Below the pieces are notes generated by a model. It did not search any database, was not told the origin of the DNA, and saw only the letters and a list, made by a program, of their open reading frames with translations. Positions 1 to 10,200 of a stretch of DNA of 64,000 bases are shown here, piece by piece. Source of the DNA: Chromohalobacter canadensis (lineage in GTDB: Bacteria > Pseudomonadota > Gammaproteobacteria > Pseudomonadales > Halomonadaceae); NCBI RefSeq assembly GCF_034479555.1, contig NZ_CP140151.1, positions 3,224,001 through 3,288,000 on the forward strand, read 5' to 3'. The stretch's first letter is position 1; every line of letters starts with the position of its first letter. Both the position numbers and the translations under genes were made by a program.

Positions 1-634
1 CGTCCTCGTTGACGTTGGCGATATACATGGTGGGTTTCAGGGTCAAGAAACCGAAGCTCTTGAGCTGGCGTTGCTCGTCGTCATCGAGGCCGAAACTACG
101 TAGCGGCTGGCCCTCGGCTAGATGGGGCTGGATGCGGTCGAGGATGGCTTTGGTGGCCATGGCCTCCTTGTCGCCGCCCTTGACCACACGTGCGAGGCGT
201 TGGATGGCGCGCTCTACGGTATCCAGATCGGCAAGCGCGAGTTCGAGATTGATAGTCTCGATGTCGGCGCGGGGGTCGACCTCATTGGCGACGTGGATGA
301 CGTTGTCGTTGTCGAAGCAACGCACGACGTGGGCGATGGCCTGGGTCTCGCGGATATTGGCCAGGAACTGGTTGCCCAACCCTTCGCCTTTCGAGGCGCC
401 CGCGACAAGGCCGGCGATGTCCACGAACTCCATGGTCGTCGGAATTACTTTCTGCGGTTTGACGATAGCCGCAAGCTCATCCAGACGCGGGTCCGGCATG
501 GGGACGATGCCGACGTTGGGTTCGATGGTGCAGAAAGGAAAGTTTTCGGCGTCGATTCCCGACTTGGTCAAGGCATTGAACAGCGTGGATTTGCCGACAT
601 TGGGAAGGCCGACGATACCGCAATTGAAACCCAT
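1..634 (-). CDS. ychF: YchF/OLA1-family ATPase, N-terminal part (cut by window edge)
   Basis: Encodes the first 211 residues of YchF, an Obg-related P-loop NTPase that prefers ATP, binds ribosomes and is linked to oxidative stress responses. The protein opens [18 protein letters not shown], so the Walker A motif GLPNVGKS lies at residues 9-16, followed by the switch regions ([18 protein letters not shown]) and the start of the helical insertion. The ATG at 634-632 is preceded by a purine-rich AGGAAG. The family is about 363 residues, so roughly 150 C-terminal residues, including the TGS domain, lie left of the window. It follows pth on the same strand, the standard pth-ychF arrangement of gammaproteobacteria. 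Identity is very secure. Confidence 0.97.
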   Translation of the reverse strand, partial: MGFNCGIVGLPNVGKSTLFNALTKSGIDAENFPFCTIEPNVGIVPMPDPRLDELAAIVKPQKVIPTTMEFVDIAGLVAGASKGEGLGNQFLANIRETQAIAHVVRCFDNDNVIHVANEVDPRADIETINLELALADLDTVERAIQRLARVVKGGDKEAMATKAILDRIQPHLAEGQPLRSFGLDDDEQRQLKSFGFLTLKPTMYIANVNED

Positions 635-745
635 GGGATCTTCCTGAATCGTATGCGAAAGGGCGTGATGAACGTGGCCCGCATTCTACCGATGTGGCGG
701 GTGTGGGGCTATGGGCGCGAGGCGGTTGCCGAAAAGAAGCCGTGT

Positions 746-1330
746 TTAGCCGTTGAAGCTATGCAGGCGATTCATGGCGCTTGCCCAGTTACCGGCGGCA
801 ACATCGGGGAGAGTGCGCAGGCATTCATCGATGGCGGCATCAATGGCGGTGCGTTCCGCCTTGCCGGGGCGTCCGAGGACATAGTGGGTCACTTGCTTGG
901 CCGAGCCCGGATGGCCGATGCCAACGCGCAAGCGATGGAAGGACTTGTCGTTGCCCAAGGCGCTGACGATGTCACGTAAACCGTTGTGACCGCCATGGCC
1001 GCCTCCGTGTTTGTAGCGTGCCGTGCCCGGAGCGATATCCAGTTCATCATGGGCGACGAGAAGCTCGTCCGGGGAGAGCTTGAAGAACTGGCAAAGAGCG
1101 GCGACAGCCTTTCCGCTACGATTCATGTAGGTGCTGGGCACCAACAAATGAAGGTCATGGCCGGCGTAATGGATCTTGGCATATTGCCCAAAGAACTTAC
1201 GCTCGACCCGTAGCGGGGTCAGGCTGTCGCGCGCCAGGGCTTCAACGGCCCAGGCGCCCGCATTGTGTCGCGTGGCATCATATTCGGAACCCGGATTCCC
1301 CAGGCCGATAATCGCTTTGACGTGACTCAT
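746..1330 (-). CDS. pth: peptidyl-tRNA hydrolase
   Basis: A 194-residue Pth that cleaves the ester bond of peptidyl-tRNAs released from stalled ribosomes in the cytoplasm. The family signature is visible: IIGLGNPGSEYDATRHNAG near the N-terminus gives Asn12 and the catalytic His22, STYMNRSG supplies the substrate-binding Asn, and HDELDIAPG plus GGHGGHNGLRD form the rest of the active-site crevice. Length matches the family. An AGGGG Shine-Dalgarno element precedes the ATG, and only 20 bases separate it from rplY upstream, so the two are probably co-transcribed with prs and followed by ychF. No anomaly seen. Confidence 0.97.
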   Translation of the reverse strand: MSHVKAIIGLGNPGSEYDATRHNAGAWAVEALARDSLTPLRVERKFFGQYAKIHYAGHDLHLLVPSTYMNRSGKAVAALCQFFKLSPDELLVAHDELDIAPGTARYKHGGGHGGHNGLRDIVSALGNDKSFHRLRVGIGHPGSAKQVTHYVLGRPGKAERTAIDAAIDECLRTLPDVAAGNWASAMNRLHSFNG

Positions 1331-1350
1331 GCGGGCCCCTCGAAAACCGA

Positions 1351-2004
1351 TTACTCGGTCTTTTCGCCGTCTTCTGCGGCAGCGTCGTCGCCTTCCTCGC
1401 CATCTTCGTCACCGTCGGTGCCGGTATCGGCACGCGTGACGCTAACCACGCCGAAGTCATGCTCCTCGCCATGGTTGAGGGCGACCAGGGACACGCCTTC
1501 AGGCAGCGGCAGGTCGGACAAGTGCAGGGTCTCGCCCAGTCCCAGAGAGGCCACATCGACTTCCAGGTACTCGGGGAGCTTGCTGGGCAGGCAGCTGATC
1601 TCGACGTCGTTGGCCAGCACGTGCAGCACGCCGCCTTCTTCCTTGACGCCCTTGCACGTGTCTTCACCGTTGACGTGCAGCGGCACGTTCATGGTGATTT
1701 CGTGCGTGGCATCGATACGCATGAAGTCAGCATGGGTCACCAACGCCTTGTAAGGGTGGCGCTGGATATCACGGATGATGACCTGCTCCGACTTGCCTTC
1801 GAGGTCGATGTTGATTACCGACGAGAAGAAGGCTTCATCCTCGATGGCCTTGTAAAAGGCGGGCTTATCGAGAGTGATCGGCTGCGGCGTCTTGTCGCCA
1901 CCGTAGATGATAGCGGCGACTTTCTGGTTCTCACGACGCAGGCGGCGGCTCGCACCTTTCCCCAGGTCGTGACGAACCTCGGCGGATAGAGTGAATTGGG
2001 ACAT
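1351..2004 (-). CDS. rplY: 50S ribosomal protein L25, Ctc (long) form
   Basis: A 217-residue bL25 of the Ctc/TL5 type, which binds 5S rRNA in the large subunit. Residues 1-95 form the L25 5S-binding domain ([35 protein letters not shown]), and about 96-190 form the C-terminal Ctc beta domain ([21 protein letters not shown]). The last 25 or so residues are a low-complexity Asp/Glu tail, longer and more acidic than in many relatives and in keeping with a halophile proteome (inference). GAGGTG precedes the ATG. It lies between prs and pth, the usual gene order. Confidence 0.96.
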   Translation of the reverse strand: MSQFTLSAEVRHDLGKGASRRLRRENQKVAAIIYGGDKTPQPITLDKPAFYKAIEDEAFFSSVINIDLEGKSEQVIIRDIQRHPYKALVTHADFMRIDATHEITMNVPLHVNGEDTCKGVKEEGGVLHVLANDVEISCLPSKLPEYLEVDVASLGLGETLHLSDLPLPEGVSLVALNHGEEHDFGVVSVTRADTGTDGDEDGEEGDDAAAEDGEKTE

Positions 2005-2121
2005 TGATTGTCACCTCATAGGTTATGTAAGGAAAGCGGCACCGCCCGCGACCAGGCGATGCCGATTCCGTGAGGGCCTCGCGGCCCGCGTATCCGTGCA
2101 TGCTCCCTGTGGCGTATGGCC

Positions 2122-3063
2122 TCAGTGGAACATGGCACTGACGGATTCTTCATTACTGACGCGGCGAATGGCTTCCGCGATCAGACCGGCGACCGAGAGT
2201 TGGCGGATCCTGCCACTACGGGACGCCGTCTCGGAAAGCGGAATGGTATCGGCCACGACGAGTTCGTCAAGTACCGAGCCGACGATGTTGTCGACGGCCG
2301 GTCCAGACAGGATGGGGTGTGTCGCATAGGCGACGACACGCCGAGCGCCATGGCCTTTGAGCGCTTCAGCCGCCTTGCACAAGGTGCCGGCGGTATCGAC
2401 CATGTCATCGACCACCACGCAGGTGCGATCCTGAATTTCGCCGATGATATGCATGACCTGGGCTTGATTAGCCTGCGGCCGACGCTTGTCGATGATCGCC
2501 AGATCGGCGTTGAGCTGCTTGGCGATGGCGCGTGCACGGACGACGCCACCGACATCGGGGGAGACCACGACGAGATCGTCGTAGTTCTGGCGTTCGATAT
2601 CATCGAGCAGGATCGGCGAGCCATAGACGTTGTCGACGGGAACGTCGAAAAAGCCCTGAATCTGATCGGCATGCAGGTCCATGGTCATGACACGGTCGAC
2701 ACCTGCCTTGACCATCATGTCGGCGACCAGCTTGGCCGAGATCGGCACACGTGCGGAACGCACTCGGCGATCCTGACGAGCATACCCGAAATACGGTACG
2801 ACGGCGGTGATTCGTGTAGCGGAAGCACGGCGCAGTGCGTCCACCATGAGAATCAACTCCATCAGGTTGTCGTTGGTCGGTGCGCAGGTGGACTGCAATA
2901 CGAAAACGTCCTTGCCGCGAACGTTTTCATTGATCTCGACCGCGATTTCACCATCGCTGAATTGACCGACGGTTGCATGGCCCAGCCGGTTGTCGAGGCT
3001 TTCGGCCACCTTGCGGGCGAGTTCGGGATTGGCATTTCCCGCGAACACCATCAATTTAGACAC
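2122..3063 (-). CDS. prs: ribose-phosphate pyrophosphokinase (PRPP synthetase)
   Basis: A 313-residue class I PRPP synthetase, which transfers pyrophosphate from ATP to ribose 5-phosphate and feeds purine, pyrimidine, histidine, tryptophan and NAD synthesis. Recognisable elements are [12 protein letters not shown] at the N-terminus, the [15 protein letters not shown] segment, the flexible loop around [10 protein letters not shown], the metal-binding [12 protein letters not shown], and the PRPP-binding loop [13 protein letters not shown]. Length equals that of the E. coli family. It lies downstream of the tRNA-Gln gene and upstream of rplY, a conserved arrangement from which a shared transcript is likely. 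Confidence 0.97.
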   Translation of the reverse strand: MSKLMVFAGNANPELARKVAESLDNRLGHATVGQFSDGEIAVEINENVRGKDVFVLQSTCAPTNDNLMELILMVDALRRASATRITAVVPYFGYARQDRRVRSARVPISAKLVADMMVKAGVDRVMTMDLHADQIQGFFDVPVDNVYGSPILLDDIERQNYDDLVVVSPDVGGVVRARAIAKQLNADLAIIDKRRPQANQAQVMHIIGEIQDRTCVVVDDMVDTAGTLCKAAEALKGHGARRVVAYATHPILSGPAVDNIVGSVLDELVVADTIPLSETASRSGRIRQLSVAGLIAEAIRRVSNEESVSAMFH

Positions 3064-3126
3064 GCGCAGCCACCTTTGGAGTCTTGAGGGATCTCGGAGT
3101 GGGATTCGTCGGGCGCCCTGAGAAAT

Positions 3127-3201
3127 TGGCTGGGGTACCAGGATTCGAACCTGGGAATGTCGGTACCAGAAACCGGTGCCTTACCACTTGGCTATACCCC
3201 A
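3127..3201 (-). tRNA. tRNA-Gln (anticodon CTG)
   Basis: A 75-base cloverleaf on the minus strand with encoded CCA. The acceptor stem pairs TGGGGTA with TACCCCA, followed by discriminator G and CCA; the T arm carries GGTTCGAATCC. The anticodon stem-loop reads CCGGT-TTCTGGT-ACCGA, giving anticodon CTG for Gln (CAG codons). The first anticodon-stem pair (27-43) would be C-A rather than C-G. The gene sits between ispE and prs on the same strand, as in many gammaproteobacteria. Confidence 0.95.
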
Positions 3202-3276
3202 GCAACACATCGACTCGTTGTTTCGTGTGTCTTATTGCCCACATAGAACACGATGTCGATATCAGGCGTCCCCGTA

Positions 3277-4161
3277 TTAGCTCATGAATGACATTTCATC
3301 GTGAATGTCGAGAGCCTCGTGGAGGGGGGATGTGTTGCAGCCGCGTGCCTTGAATGCATGCCAATGGCTATCAACACGGCGCAAAATCCTATCGGCTTGT
3401 TGCTCACTCGTCAAGGGACAGAATAGACAGCTACCTGTCCCCGTCAGCATGGCTGGGCCGAAAGCCGATAACCAGTCGAGCGCTTGCGCGACCGTTGGCG
3501 ACAGGCGTTTCACTGCTGCTTCGCAGTCATTGCGCCAGACGCGCCCCTGTTCGGCTTCCCCTCGCAGTGCGCGCGCCATACTAATGGGCGGGGTGTTGCG
3601 TGTCAATTCGGGGTGACCGAACACGGCAGGCGTTGATATTTCTTCCCCCGGGTGAAGAACCACGAACCACGGCGTTTCGAGCGTCACGGGCGTCAGGCGT
3701 TCGCCGATGCCTTCTGCCCAGGCACTCCGGCCGTATACGAAGACCGGCACATCGGCGCCGAGAGAAAGGCCCAGCTCGGCCAGGCGAGGGAGCCCCAGCG
3801 AGAGTGACCAAAGGCGGTCAAGTGCGAGCAGAGTGGTGGCCGCATCCGAGCTTCCGCCACCCAAGCCACCGCCCAAGGGGAGGCGTTTTTCCAGGTGGAT
3901 GTCGACGCCCAGCGACGTGCCGCTTTCATGCTTCAGCAGGCGTGCAGCGCGCACGATGAGGTTGGCCTCGTGATCGACGCCAGCCACCGGGGGGTGCAGA
4001 TGGATAGCCCCATCCTCGCGTGGCGCGAAGTGCAGTGTGTCGCCGCGGTCGAGGATTTGGAACAGCGTCTGCAGTTCGTGATAACCGTCGGCACGGCGGC
4101 CGACGATGTGCAACATGCGGTTGAGCTTGGCGGGCGCGGGCAGGCTGAGTCGTGCATTCAT
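3277..4161 (-). CDS. ispE: 4-diphosphocytidyl-2-C-methyl-D-erythritol kinase
   Basis: A 294-residue GHMP kinase that phosphorylates the 2-hydroxyl of CDP-methylerythritol in the MEP isoprenoid pathway. The N-terminal PAPAKLNRMLHIVGRRADGYHELQT is diagnostic, the ATP loop PLGGGLGGGSSDAAT is complete, and the C-terminal LTGTGSCLF closes the GHMP fold. The frame is open upstream, but the ATG at 4161-4159 overlaps the lolB stop as ATGA and gives the usual family length, so it is preferred over a 322-residue version. It is translationally coupled to lolB. Confidence 0.96.
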   Translation of the reverse strand: MNARLSLPAPAKLNRMLHIVGRRADGYHELQTLFQILDRGDTLHFAPREDGAIHLHPPVAGVDHEANLIVRAARLLKHESGTSLGVDIHLEKRLPLGGGLGGGSSDAATTLLALDRLWSLSLGLPRLAELGLSLGADVPVFVYGRSAWAEGIGERLTPVTLETPWFVVLHPGEEISTPAVFGHPELTRNTPPISMARALRGEAEQGRVWRNDCEAAVKRLSPTVAQALDWLSAFGPAMLTGTGSCLFCPLTSEQQADRILRRVDSHWHAFKARGCNTSPLHEALDIHDEMSFMS

Positions 4162-4802
4162 GAATCGGACACGGCTTTCCATTGATTGACGACGAGCGTG
4201 GCGCGCAGATCGCCGTAGGTCATGACCAAGCGGCGTGGTAGCCATAAGTCGTCGGCATGCGTCCAGTCACGGTACTCGATCGTCCAGCCGAGTTGTTGCA
4301 GACGCTTGGGGAAGCCCAGGTCGTCGTGCTCGAGGCGCTCGCTGGCATCGGGGGTAGGCAGGCCGCGCACCCAGTAATCGAGCGCGGAAATGGGCAACGA
4401 CCAGCCTAGCTGTTGTTCCATCAAGGCTTCCGGTGTCTCGGCGTCGAAGCGCCCTTCGCCGTTGGTCAAAGTTACCTTCCCGGGCGTTCCTTTCAGCAGG
4501 GTACGGCCAGCCCCGAAGGGGCCGCTGATCAGGATGCGGTAGGTGTCGGGACGTTGCTGCCAGTCGATATTGGCGCTTTCGGAGCCTTCATTGGTGCGCA
4601 GTCCGACCTTGCCGGCGAGACTCCAGGCTTCCAGTGCCTGAAGTCGCTCGGCTTGGGCGTCCCAATCGCCACGCTCACGGGCTTGGTCGGGGCCAGGGGC
4701 TTGGCTGGCACAACCCGCTAGCATGACGATGAGCAGCAGGCTGAGCCAAGCACGAGGAGCGGCGTAGCCATGGCGAAGGCGTAATGAGAGAGAGCGGATC
4801 AT
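4158..4802 (-). CDS. lolB: outer-membrane lipoprotein receptor LolB
   Basis: A 214-residue lipoprotein that accepts lipoproteins from periplasmic LolA and inserts them into the outer membrane. It has a basic N-terminus, a hydrophobic stretch and the lipobox LAGC, predicting lipidation on the cysteine near residue 31. The mature part contains the family pattern W...GKVGLRT, NIDWQQRPDTYRILISGPFGAGRTLL and the C-terminal LPRRLVMTYGD. It overlaps the upstream TPR lipoprotein gene by ATGA and the downstream ispE by ATGA, so the three genes are translationally coupled. This is the classic position of lolB between hemA and ispE. Confidence 0.95.
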   Translation of the reverse strand: MIRSLSLRLRHGYAAPRAWLSLLLIVMLAGCASQAPGPDQARERGDWDAQAERLQALEAWSLAGKVGLRTNEGSESANIDWQQRPDTYRILISGPFGAGRTLLKGTPGKVTLTNGEGRFDAETPEALMEQQLGWSLPISALDYWVRGLPTPDASERLEHDDLGFPKRLQQLGWTIEYRDWTHADDLWLPRRLVMTYGDLRATLVVNQWKAVSDS

Positions 4803-6577
4803 GAGCTGGCTTCCGTGTCGCGAGTAGAGTCTGGGCCGACGTTGCTGCTTGCATCATTCTCGTCGGCCGGGGCGAGTTCGGGGTGTCGGCGCAGTAATTC
4901 ATCGATGAGCGGATGCGGCGAAAAGCGCTGTAGCGCCTCTTCTACCAGGGCGCGCGCCTGGGCATCGCGTCCGGTGGCGGCGAGTACCTCGGCGAGGTGG
5001 GCAGCCACTTCCTGGTCAGGCTGGCCGCGATAGGCCTCACGCAAATAAGGTAGCGCTTCTTGCGCGCGATCGAGATGAAAATAGACCCAGCCGAGACTGT
5101 CGAGGATAGCGGGACTCTCGGGCTCGAGGCGGTGGGCTTTTTCGATCAGCGGCAAAGCCTCTTGATGACGGCTCATATCGTTGCTCAGCGTATAGCCGAG
5201 GGCATTGAGCGCTTCGGCGTTATCGGGCTCGCGTTCGATGATCGTGCGCAGGTCCGCTTCCATGGTCTCAAGGTCGCCCTGATGATAGGCGCGCATGGCG
5301 TGCTGAAAGCGTAGCTCGGTGGCTTCGGGCGTCTTGGCGATGGCTTCGTCGAGCAGTTCGTCGGCGCGTGCGCGTTGGTCCTGGGCGTCGAGTACGTCGA
5401 GCTCGAGGCGCAGCAAGGCGATACGTTGATCGGGGTGGCGAAGCCGTTCGATGCGTAAAAACGCGCTGGCGTCCTGCGCCCGATCCGCGCCGACCAGCAT
5501 TTTGGCTGCCTGCGCGCGTGCTTCGATGAAACCGTCACCGTTGGGTACCTGGCGATAGTAAAGCAGGGCGTTGTCGATGTCGCCGGCTTGCTCGGCAATG
5601 CTACCCAGCATCAGGTAGGCGGGCGTAGGCGTTTTGTCGCGATCGAGCAGGGGAAGAAGGAGGCGCCTGGCGCCATCGGGATGCGCGGCGTCGAGATACA
5701 GCTGGGCGAGCGCCAAGCGTAACGATGACGTGTCGTCATGGCGAGCAAGCAAGCGCTCGACATCCTCGTCGGCGGCTTCGATGTCGCCATCGGCGAGGCG
5801 TGCCTGCGCCTGGGTCAGACGCAGGCGGCTATCGTCCGGAAAGCGCTCGAGCCCTTGGCGGGCATAGCGCTGGGCATCGTCCAGGGCGCCATTGTTCAGG
5901 GCGATCATGCTGCGCGTCAGCCATACCTCGGCGGGCGCCTCTTCCGTATCGGCCAGGCGTGCGAGTCGAGAATCGGCGCTTTCTGTGTCGCCGTTCGCCG
6001 CCTCGAGTTGGGCAGTAGCTAGCTGGGCGTCAAGGTGGTCGGGATGACGCTCGACGAAATCCCGCAGAGGTTTCAGTAGTGGCGCGACGTCAGCATCTTG
6101 TTCGATGGCGAGCTCGGCTAGCGCGGCCAGGTCTGCCTCGGGCTCCTGATCGGCAATGCGCAAGCGTTGGGCCAGGGCAGTTTCCCAGTCGCCGCGTTGT
6201 ACCGCGAGACTGGCGAGGACGTGGCGTGGCGTGGTGGCGTCGTTATCGAGCTGTTGCCAGCGCAGTGCGGTGCGTTCGAGCAGGGCACTGTCGTCGGCGT
6301 AGCGCGCTGCGAGGGTGGCGCGCTCTGCCAGGGCCGGTGATGCGTAACGTTCGTTGACATCGAGATAGCCCTCGGCGGCGCGCCGGTAATCGCCGCGCTG
6401 CCCTGCGAGCTCGGCAATCAGCAACGATGACAGGCCTTCAGCATCGAAGCCGCTGGTCACCGGTGGTGCGTTTTCCATGGGGTCATCGAGTGAGATGGCG
6501 TTGGGCGTTGTTGGAGCGTTTTGGCAGCCCGCCAGCAGCAACGCCAGGACGGAAGCCAGGGTCAAGCGTATGCGCAT
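4799..6577 (-). CDS. tetratricopeptide-repeat lipoprotein
   Basis: A 592-residue exported protein. It begins MRIRLTLASVLALLLAGC, a signal peptide with lipobox LAGC and predicted lipidation at Cys18. The rest is almost wholly helical TPR-type repeats, clearest around residues 435-540 (ALNALGYTLSNDM, AILDSLGWVYFHLDRAQEALPYLREAY), and ends in an acidic tail. A TPR protein of this size is found upstream of lolB in Pseudomonas and relatives; its exact role is not established. A scaffolding job at the outer membrane, perhaps alongside lipoprotein sorting, is inference from context. It diverges from hemA across about 260 bases. Confidence 0.85.
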   Translation of the reverse strand: MRIRLTLASVLALLLAGCQNAPTTPNAISLDDPMENAPPVTSGFDAEGLSSLLIAELAGQRGDYRRAAEGYLDVNERYASPALAERATLAARYADDSALLERTALRWQQLDNDATTPRHVLASLAVQRGDWETALAQRLRIADQEPEADLAALAELAIEQDADVAPLLKPLRDFVERHPDHLDAQLATAQLEAANGDTESADSRLARLADTEEAPAEVWLTRSMIALNNGALDDAQRYARQGLERFPDDSRLRLTQAQARLADGDIEAADEDVERLLARHDDTSSLRLALAQLYLDAAHPDGARRLLLPLLDRDKTPTPAYLMLGSIAEQAGDIDNALLYYRQVPNGDGFIEARAQAAKMLVGADRAQDASAFLRIERLRHPDQRIALLRLELDVLDAQDQRARADELLDEAIAKTPEATELRFQHAMRAYHQGDLETMEADLRTIIEREPDNAEALNALGYTLSNDMSRHQEALPLIEKAHRLEPESPAILDSLGWVYFHLDRAQEALPYLREAYRGQPDQEVAAHLAEVLAATGRDAQARALVEEALQRFSPHPLIDELLRRHPELAPADENDASSNVGPDSTRDTEASS

Positions 6578-6834
6578 GCCATCCTCGAATGTGCGTTTGA
6601 AAGCATCAGCATACCGGCTCGATCAGGTCGGGCAAAGCGTCAGGCGGGGGAAACCTCGCGCTGCGCGGCAACTTGCCGCCCCATGCCCAAATGTCTCAGT
6701 CCTATGCTAGGATATCGATCCTGCAGCGCATTAGGCGGGGCTAGTATTCCGGCTTCGTCACCCCCACATTGTCCGCCGCGCCCGAATGCAAAGGCCGGAC
6801 GCTGCCGATAGACCGATGTGATGACTGTGATTTC

Positions 6835-8109
6835 ATGACGCTTCTCGCCCTGGGAATCAACCACAAGACAGCGACCATCGAGGTTCGCGAGCAGGTCGCC
6901 TTTACGCCGGCCGAGCTGGCGGGCGCGTTGGCCGAACTCAAATCGCTGCCCGGCGTCAACGAAGCGGCGGTGCTGTCGACCTGTAATCGTACCGAGCTCT
7001 ACTGTGTGACTGACGCTCAGGGAGAGCGCTCGGTGCTCGACTGGTTGGGGCGCTTCCACGGGCTGCCGCCCGAAACCCTGATGCAAAGCGCCTATCATTA
7101 CCTCGATGGCGAGGCCGTTCGCCATTTGATGCGTGTGGCGGCGGGGCTTGATTCCATGGTGCTGGGCGAGCCGCAAATCCTGGGCCAGCTCAAGGAGGCT
7201 TATCAGCTCGCACGGGACAACGCCGGTTTAGGGGGCGAGCTGGAGCGGCTTTTCCAACATACCTTCTCCGTGACCAAACAGGTGCGCAGCGAGACAGGTA
7301 TCGGCGAAAACCCGGTCTCGGTGGCGTATGCTGCCGTCAATTTGGCCAGCCATATCTTCGACGATTTCGGGCGCGCACGTGCGTTGTTGATCGGGGCGGG
7401 CGAAACCATCGAACTGGTCGCGCGACATCTGCGTGAGGCGGGTATTCGCGGACTGACCGTCGCCAACCGTACACGTGAGCGCGCCGAGACCTTGGCCAAT
7501 GCCTTCGATGCCGAGGCAATTTCACTGGGGGAGATCCCCCAGGCGTTGACGCATGCCGATATCATCATCTCTTCCACGGCGAGCCCATTGCCTATTCTCG
7601 GCAAGGGAATGGTCGAGAGCGCACTGAAGAAGCGCCGCCATCGCCCCATGTTCATGGTCGATATCGCCGTGCCTCGCGATATCGAGTCCCAGGTCGGCGA
7701 GCTGGACGATGTCTTCCTGTATAGCGTTGACGACCTGCAGGAAGTGATCGAGGAAAACCGCAAGCAGCGTGCCGTTGCCGCGGCTCAGGCTGAGTCTTTG
7801 ATCGAGAATGGCATCCAGCATTGGCAGCGTGAGCGACGCGTGCGTGGCGCCGGCGACTTGATTCGCCGTTACCGCCAGCAGGGAGAGGCGCTACGTGAAG
7901 AAGCCGAACGCCAAGCGCTGGCGCAACTCGCCCGCGGCGAGGACCCCGAGAAAGTCCTGCAGCGGCTGTCGCGTCAACTGACCAATAAATTGCTGCACGG
8001 CCCGACGCTACGCTTACGCGAAGCATCGGGCGAGGAGCGGCACGATATCCTCCAGGCGGCCGATACGTTGCTGATCGATCCGGCCGCATCGACACAGGAC
8101 CCTGCATGA
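6835..8109 (+). CDS. hemA: glutamyl-tRNA reductase
   Basis: A 424-residue GluTR, which reduces Glu-tRNA(Glu) to glutamate-1-semialdehyde with NADPH, the first committed step of C5 tetrapyrrole synthesis. The N-terminus [19 protein letters not shown] is typical, the catalytic Cys50 sits in [11 protein letters not shown], and the Rossmann segment [19 protein letters not shown] and C-terminal dimerisation helix are complete. The frame stays open for 22 codons upstream, but 6835 gives the conserved N-terminus; the ribosome site is weak. The stop overlaps the prfA start (ATGA at 8106-8109), the classic hemA-prfA-prmC operon. Confidence 0.97.
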   Translation: MTLLALGINHKTATIEVREQVAFTPAELAGALAELKSLPGVNEAAVLSTCNRTELYCVTDAQGERSVLDWLGRFHGLPPETLMQSAYHYLDGEAVRHLMRVAAGLDSMVLGEPQILGQLKEAYQLARDNAGLGGELERLFQHTFSVTKQVRSETGIGENPVSVAYAAVNLASHIFDDFGRARALLIGAGETIELVARHLREAGIRGLTVANRTRERAETLANAFDAEAISLGEIPQALTHADIIISSTASPLPILGKGMVESALKKRRHRPMFMVDIAVPRDIESQVGELDDVFLYSVDDLQEVIEENRKQRAVAAAQAESLIENGIQHWQRERRVRGAGDLIRRYRQQGEALREEAERQALAQLARGEDPEKVLQRLSRQLTNKLLHGPTLRLREASGEERHDILQAADTLLIDPAASTQDPA

Positions 8110-9191
8110 AAGCGACTCTGCGCACACGTCTCGATGCCTTTCAGGAACGCTTCGAAGAACTCGCTGCCTTGCTGGCCGAGCCAGACGTGATCGCCGATCA
8201 GGCCCGCTTTCGCGATTACTCACGCGAATATGCCGAGCTCGAGCCCTTGATCGAAACCTGGCGGGTCTATCGGCGTACCGAGGGCGATATCGAGGCGGCC
8301 GAGCAGATGCGCGAGGACAGCGATCCCGAGATGCGCGAGCTGGCGGAGGAAGAGTCGCGTCTGTCGCAGGCGCGACTCGAGGAACTGGATGCGGAGGTCA
8401 AGCAGCTCCTGGTGCCCAAGGATCCCGACGATGGCAGCAACGTGTTTCTCGAGGTTCGTGCCGGTACCGGCGGTGACGAGGCGGCGCTATTCGCCGGCGA
8501 CTTGTTTCGCATGTATTCGCGTTACGCAGAACGCCAGGGCTGGCGAATCGATGTGATCAACGTCAGTCATGGCGAGCAAGGCGGCTACAAGGAAATGATC
8601 GCCCGGGTGCGTGGCGACAATGTCTACGCGCGGCTCAAGTTCGAGTCCGGCGCGCACCGCGTGCAGCGGGTGCCGGCCACGGAATCCCAGGGGCGTATCC
8701 ATACCTCGGCGTGTACCGTGGCGGTCATGCCCGAGGCGTCTGCCGTCGGTGATGTGGAGATCAACAGCAACGACCTGCGTGTGGATACGTTCCGCTCCAG
8801 TGGCGCTGGTGGGCAGCACGTCAATACCACGGACTCGGCGATTCGCATCACGCACTTGCCGACCGGTGTAGTGGTGGAGTGCCAGGAAGAGCGTAGCCAG
8901 CACAAGAATCGCGCCAAGGCGATGGCGTTTCTGGCAGCGCGTCTCAAGCAGTCCGCCGTGGACGCACAGCGCCAGGAACAGGCCGATACGCGCCGTTCGC
9001 TGGTCGGCTCGGGTGATCGTAGTGAACGCATCCGGACCTACAATTTCCCTCAGGGGCGCATCACCGATCATCGCATCAACCTGACGCTTTATAAGCTGAG
9101 CGACGTGATGACGGGCGAGCTCGATGAAGTGATCAATCCCTTGATTCATGAGTACCAGGCCGAGCAGCTCTCGGCGCTGCAGACGGACTGA
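8106..9191 (+). CDS. prfA: peptide chain release factor 1
   Basis: A 361-residue RF1 that terminates translation at UAA and UAG. The codon-recognition tripeptide of the PxT class is seen as PAT in [12 protein letters not shown], and the catalytic GGQ lies at residues 235-237 in [15 protein letters not shown]. Length and domain order are standard. It overlaps hemA by four bases and the downstream prmC by one base (TGATG), so the release factor and the methyltransferase that modifies its GGQ glutamine are translated together. Confidence 0.98.
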   Translation: MKATLRTRLDAFQERFEELAALLAEPDVIADQARFRDYSREYAELEPLIETWRVYRRTEGDIEAAEQMREDSDPEMRELAEEESRLSQARLEELDAEVKQLLVPKDPDDGSNVFLEVRAGTGGDEAALFAGDLFRMYSRYAERQGWRIDVINVSHGEQGGYKEMIARVRGDNVYARLKFESGAHRVQRVPATESQGRIHTSACTVAVMPEASAVGDVEINSNDLRVDTFRSSGAGGQHVNTTDSAIRITHLPTGVVVECQEERSQHKNRAKAMAFLAARLKQSAVDAQRQEQADTRRSLVGSGDRSERIRTYNFPQGRITDHRINLTLYKLSDVMTGELDEVINPLIHEYQAEQLSALQTD

Positions 9192-10045
9192 TGACCTACG
9201 ATACCTTGCTGACGCGCGCGGCGCGGCGGTTGCAGGCAGCGGACAGTGCCTCACCGCGCCTGGATGCCGAAGTGCTGATGATGCATGCGGCCTCGGTGAC
9301 CCGTGCATGGCTATATACTTGGGGCGACCGCGAACTCGCAGGCGTGCCCCGGGCACGTTTCGAGGCGCTGGTGGCGGCACGGGCGCTGGGCCATCCCGTG
9401 GCGTATCTCATCGGCGAACGCGAGTTCTGGGGGCTACGTCTGCGGGTCGATGAAGCGACCCTGATTCCGCGGCCCGATACCGAGTGCCTGGTTGAAACAC
9501 TGTTGGCAAAGATGCCGCATGGGCCAGGACGAGCGCTCGACCTGGGGACGGGGACGGGCGCGATTGCCCTGGCGCTGGCCTCCGAGCGACCGGCATGGCA
9601 TGTCACCGGCGTTGATCGGGAGGTGGCTGCCGTGGCCGTGGCCAAAGATAATGCCCAGCGTTTGGAGATCGCGAACACCACCTTCCTCGTCAGCGACTGG
9701 TTTGCCGCGCTGGGGGACGCGACCTTCGACGTCATTGCCGCCAATCCGCCTTATATCGCCGAGGGTGACCCACATCTTGCGCAAGGTGATGTGCGCTTCG
9801 AGCCACGCTCGGCGCTGGTGGCGAGCGATGCCGGGCTGGCCGATTTGCGTTATCTGGCGATGACGGCGCGCGGACACCTTGTGGCAGGAGGCTGGCTGGC
9901 GCTGGAGCATGGCTGGGAGCAGGCCTCACGGGTTCGTGAGGTGCTCGCGCAGGCCGGGTATGAGGATGTCTTCAGCGCGACCGACCTCGGGGCACGTGAG
10001 CGCCTCACGCTGGGGCGAGCGCCAGTGATGCAGGGCCAACATTGA
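9191..10045 (+). CDS. prmC: peptide chain release factor N5-glutamine methyltransferase
   Basis: A 284-residue SAM-dependent methyltransferase that methylates the glutamine of the GGQ motif in RF1 and RF2. The substrate-binding NPPY motif is present in VIAANPPYIAEGDPHL, and the SAM loop is ALDLGTGTGAIALALA. The N-terminal helical domain (DAEVLMMHA... YLIGEREFWGLRLRV) is typical, followed by PRPDTECLVE. The start overlaps the prfA stop by one base. This is the third gene of hemA-prfA-prmC. Confidence 0.97.
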   Translation: MTYDTLLTRAARRLQAADSASPRLDAEVLMMHAASVTRAWLYTWGDRELAGVPRARFEALVAARALGHPVAYLIGEREFWGLRLRVDEATLIPRPDTECLVETLLAKMPHGPGRALDLGTGTGAIALALASERPAWHVTGVDREVAAVAVAKDNAQRLEIANTTFLVSDWFAALGDATFDVIAANPPYIAEGDPHLAQGDVRFEPRSALVASDAGLADLRYLAMTARGHLVAGGWLALEHGWEQASRVREVLAQAGYEDVFSATDLGARERLTLGRAPVMQGQH

Positions 10046-10200
10046 CTGCGGTAAACAACACCGTTGGCTGCCTGGAGGCGCGGGCGGTGGTTGTGGTAGT
10101 AATACGTCTCGCACCGAGGGCCCTGTCTGGATAAGCCTTACTTGTCATAGGGGCCGGTTGCGGTTTCTCCTGTCATTCATTGTCTCGGAACAACAATATA

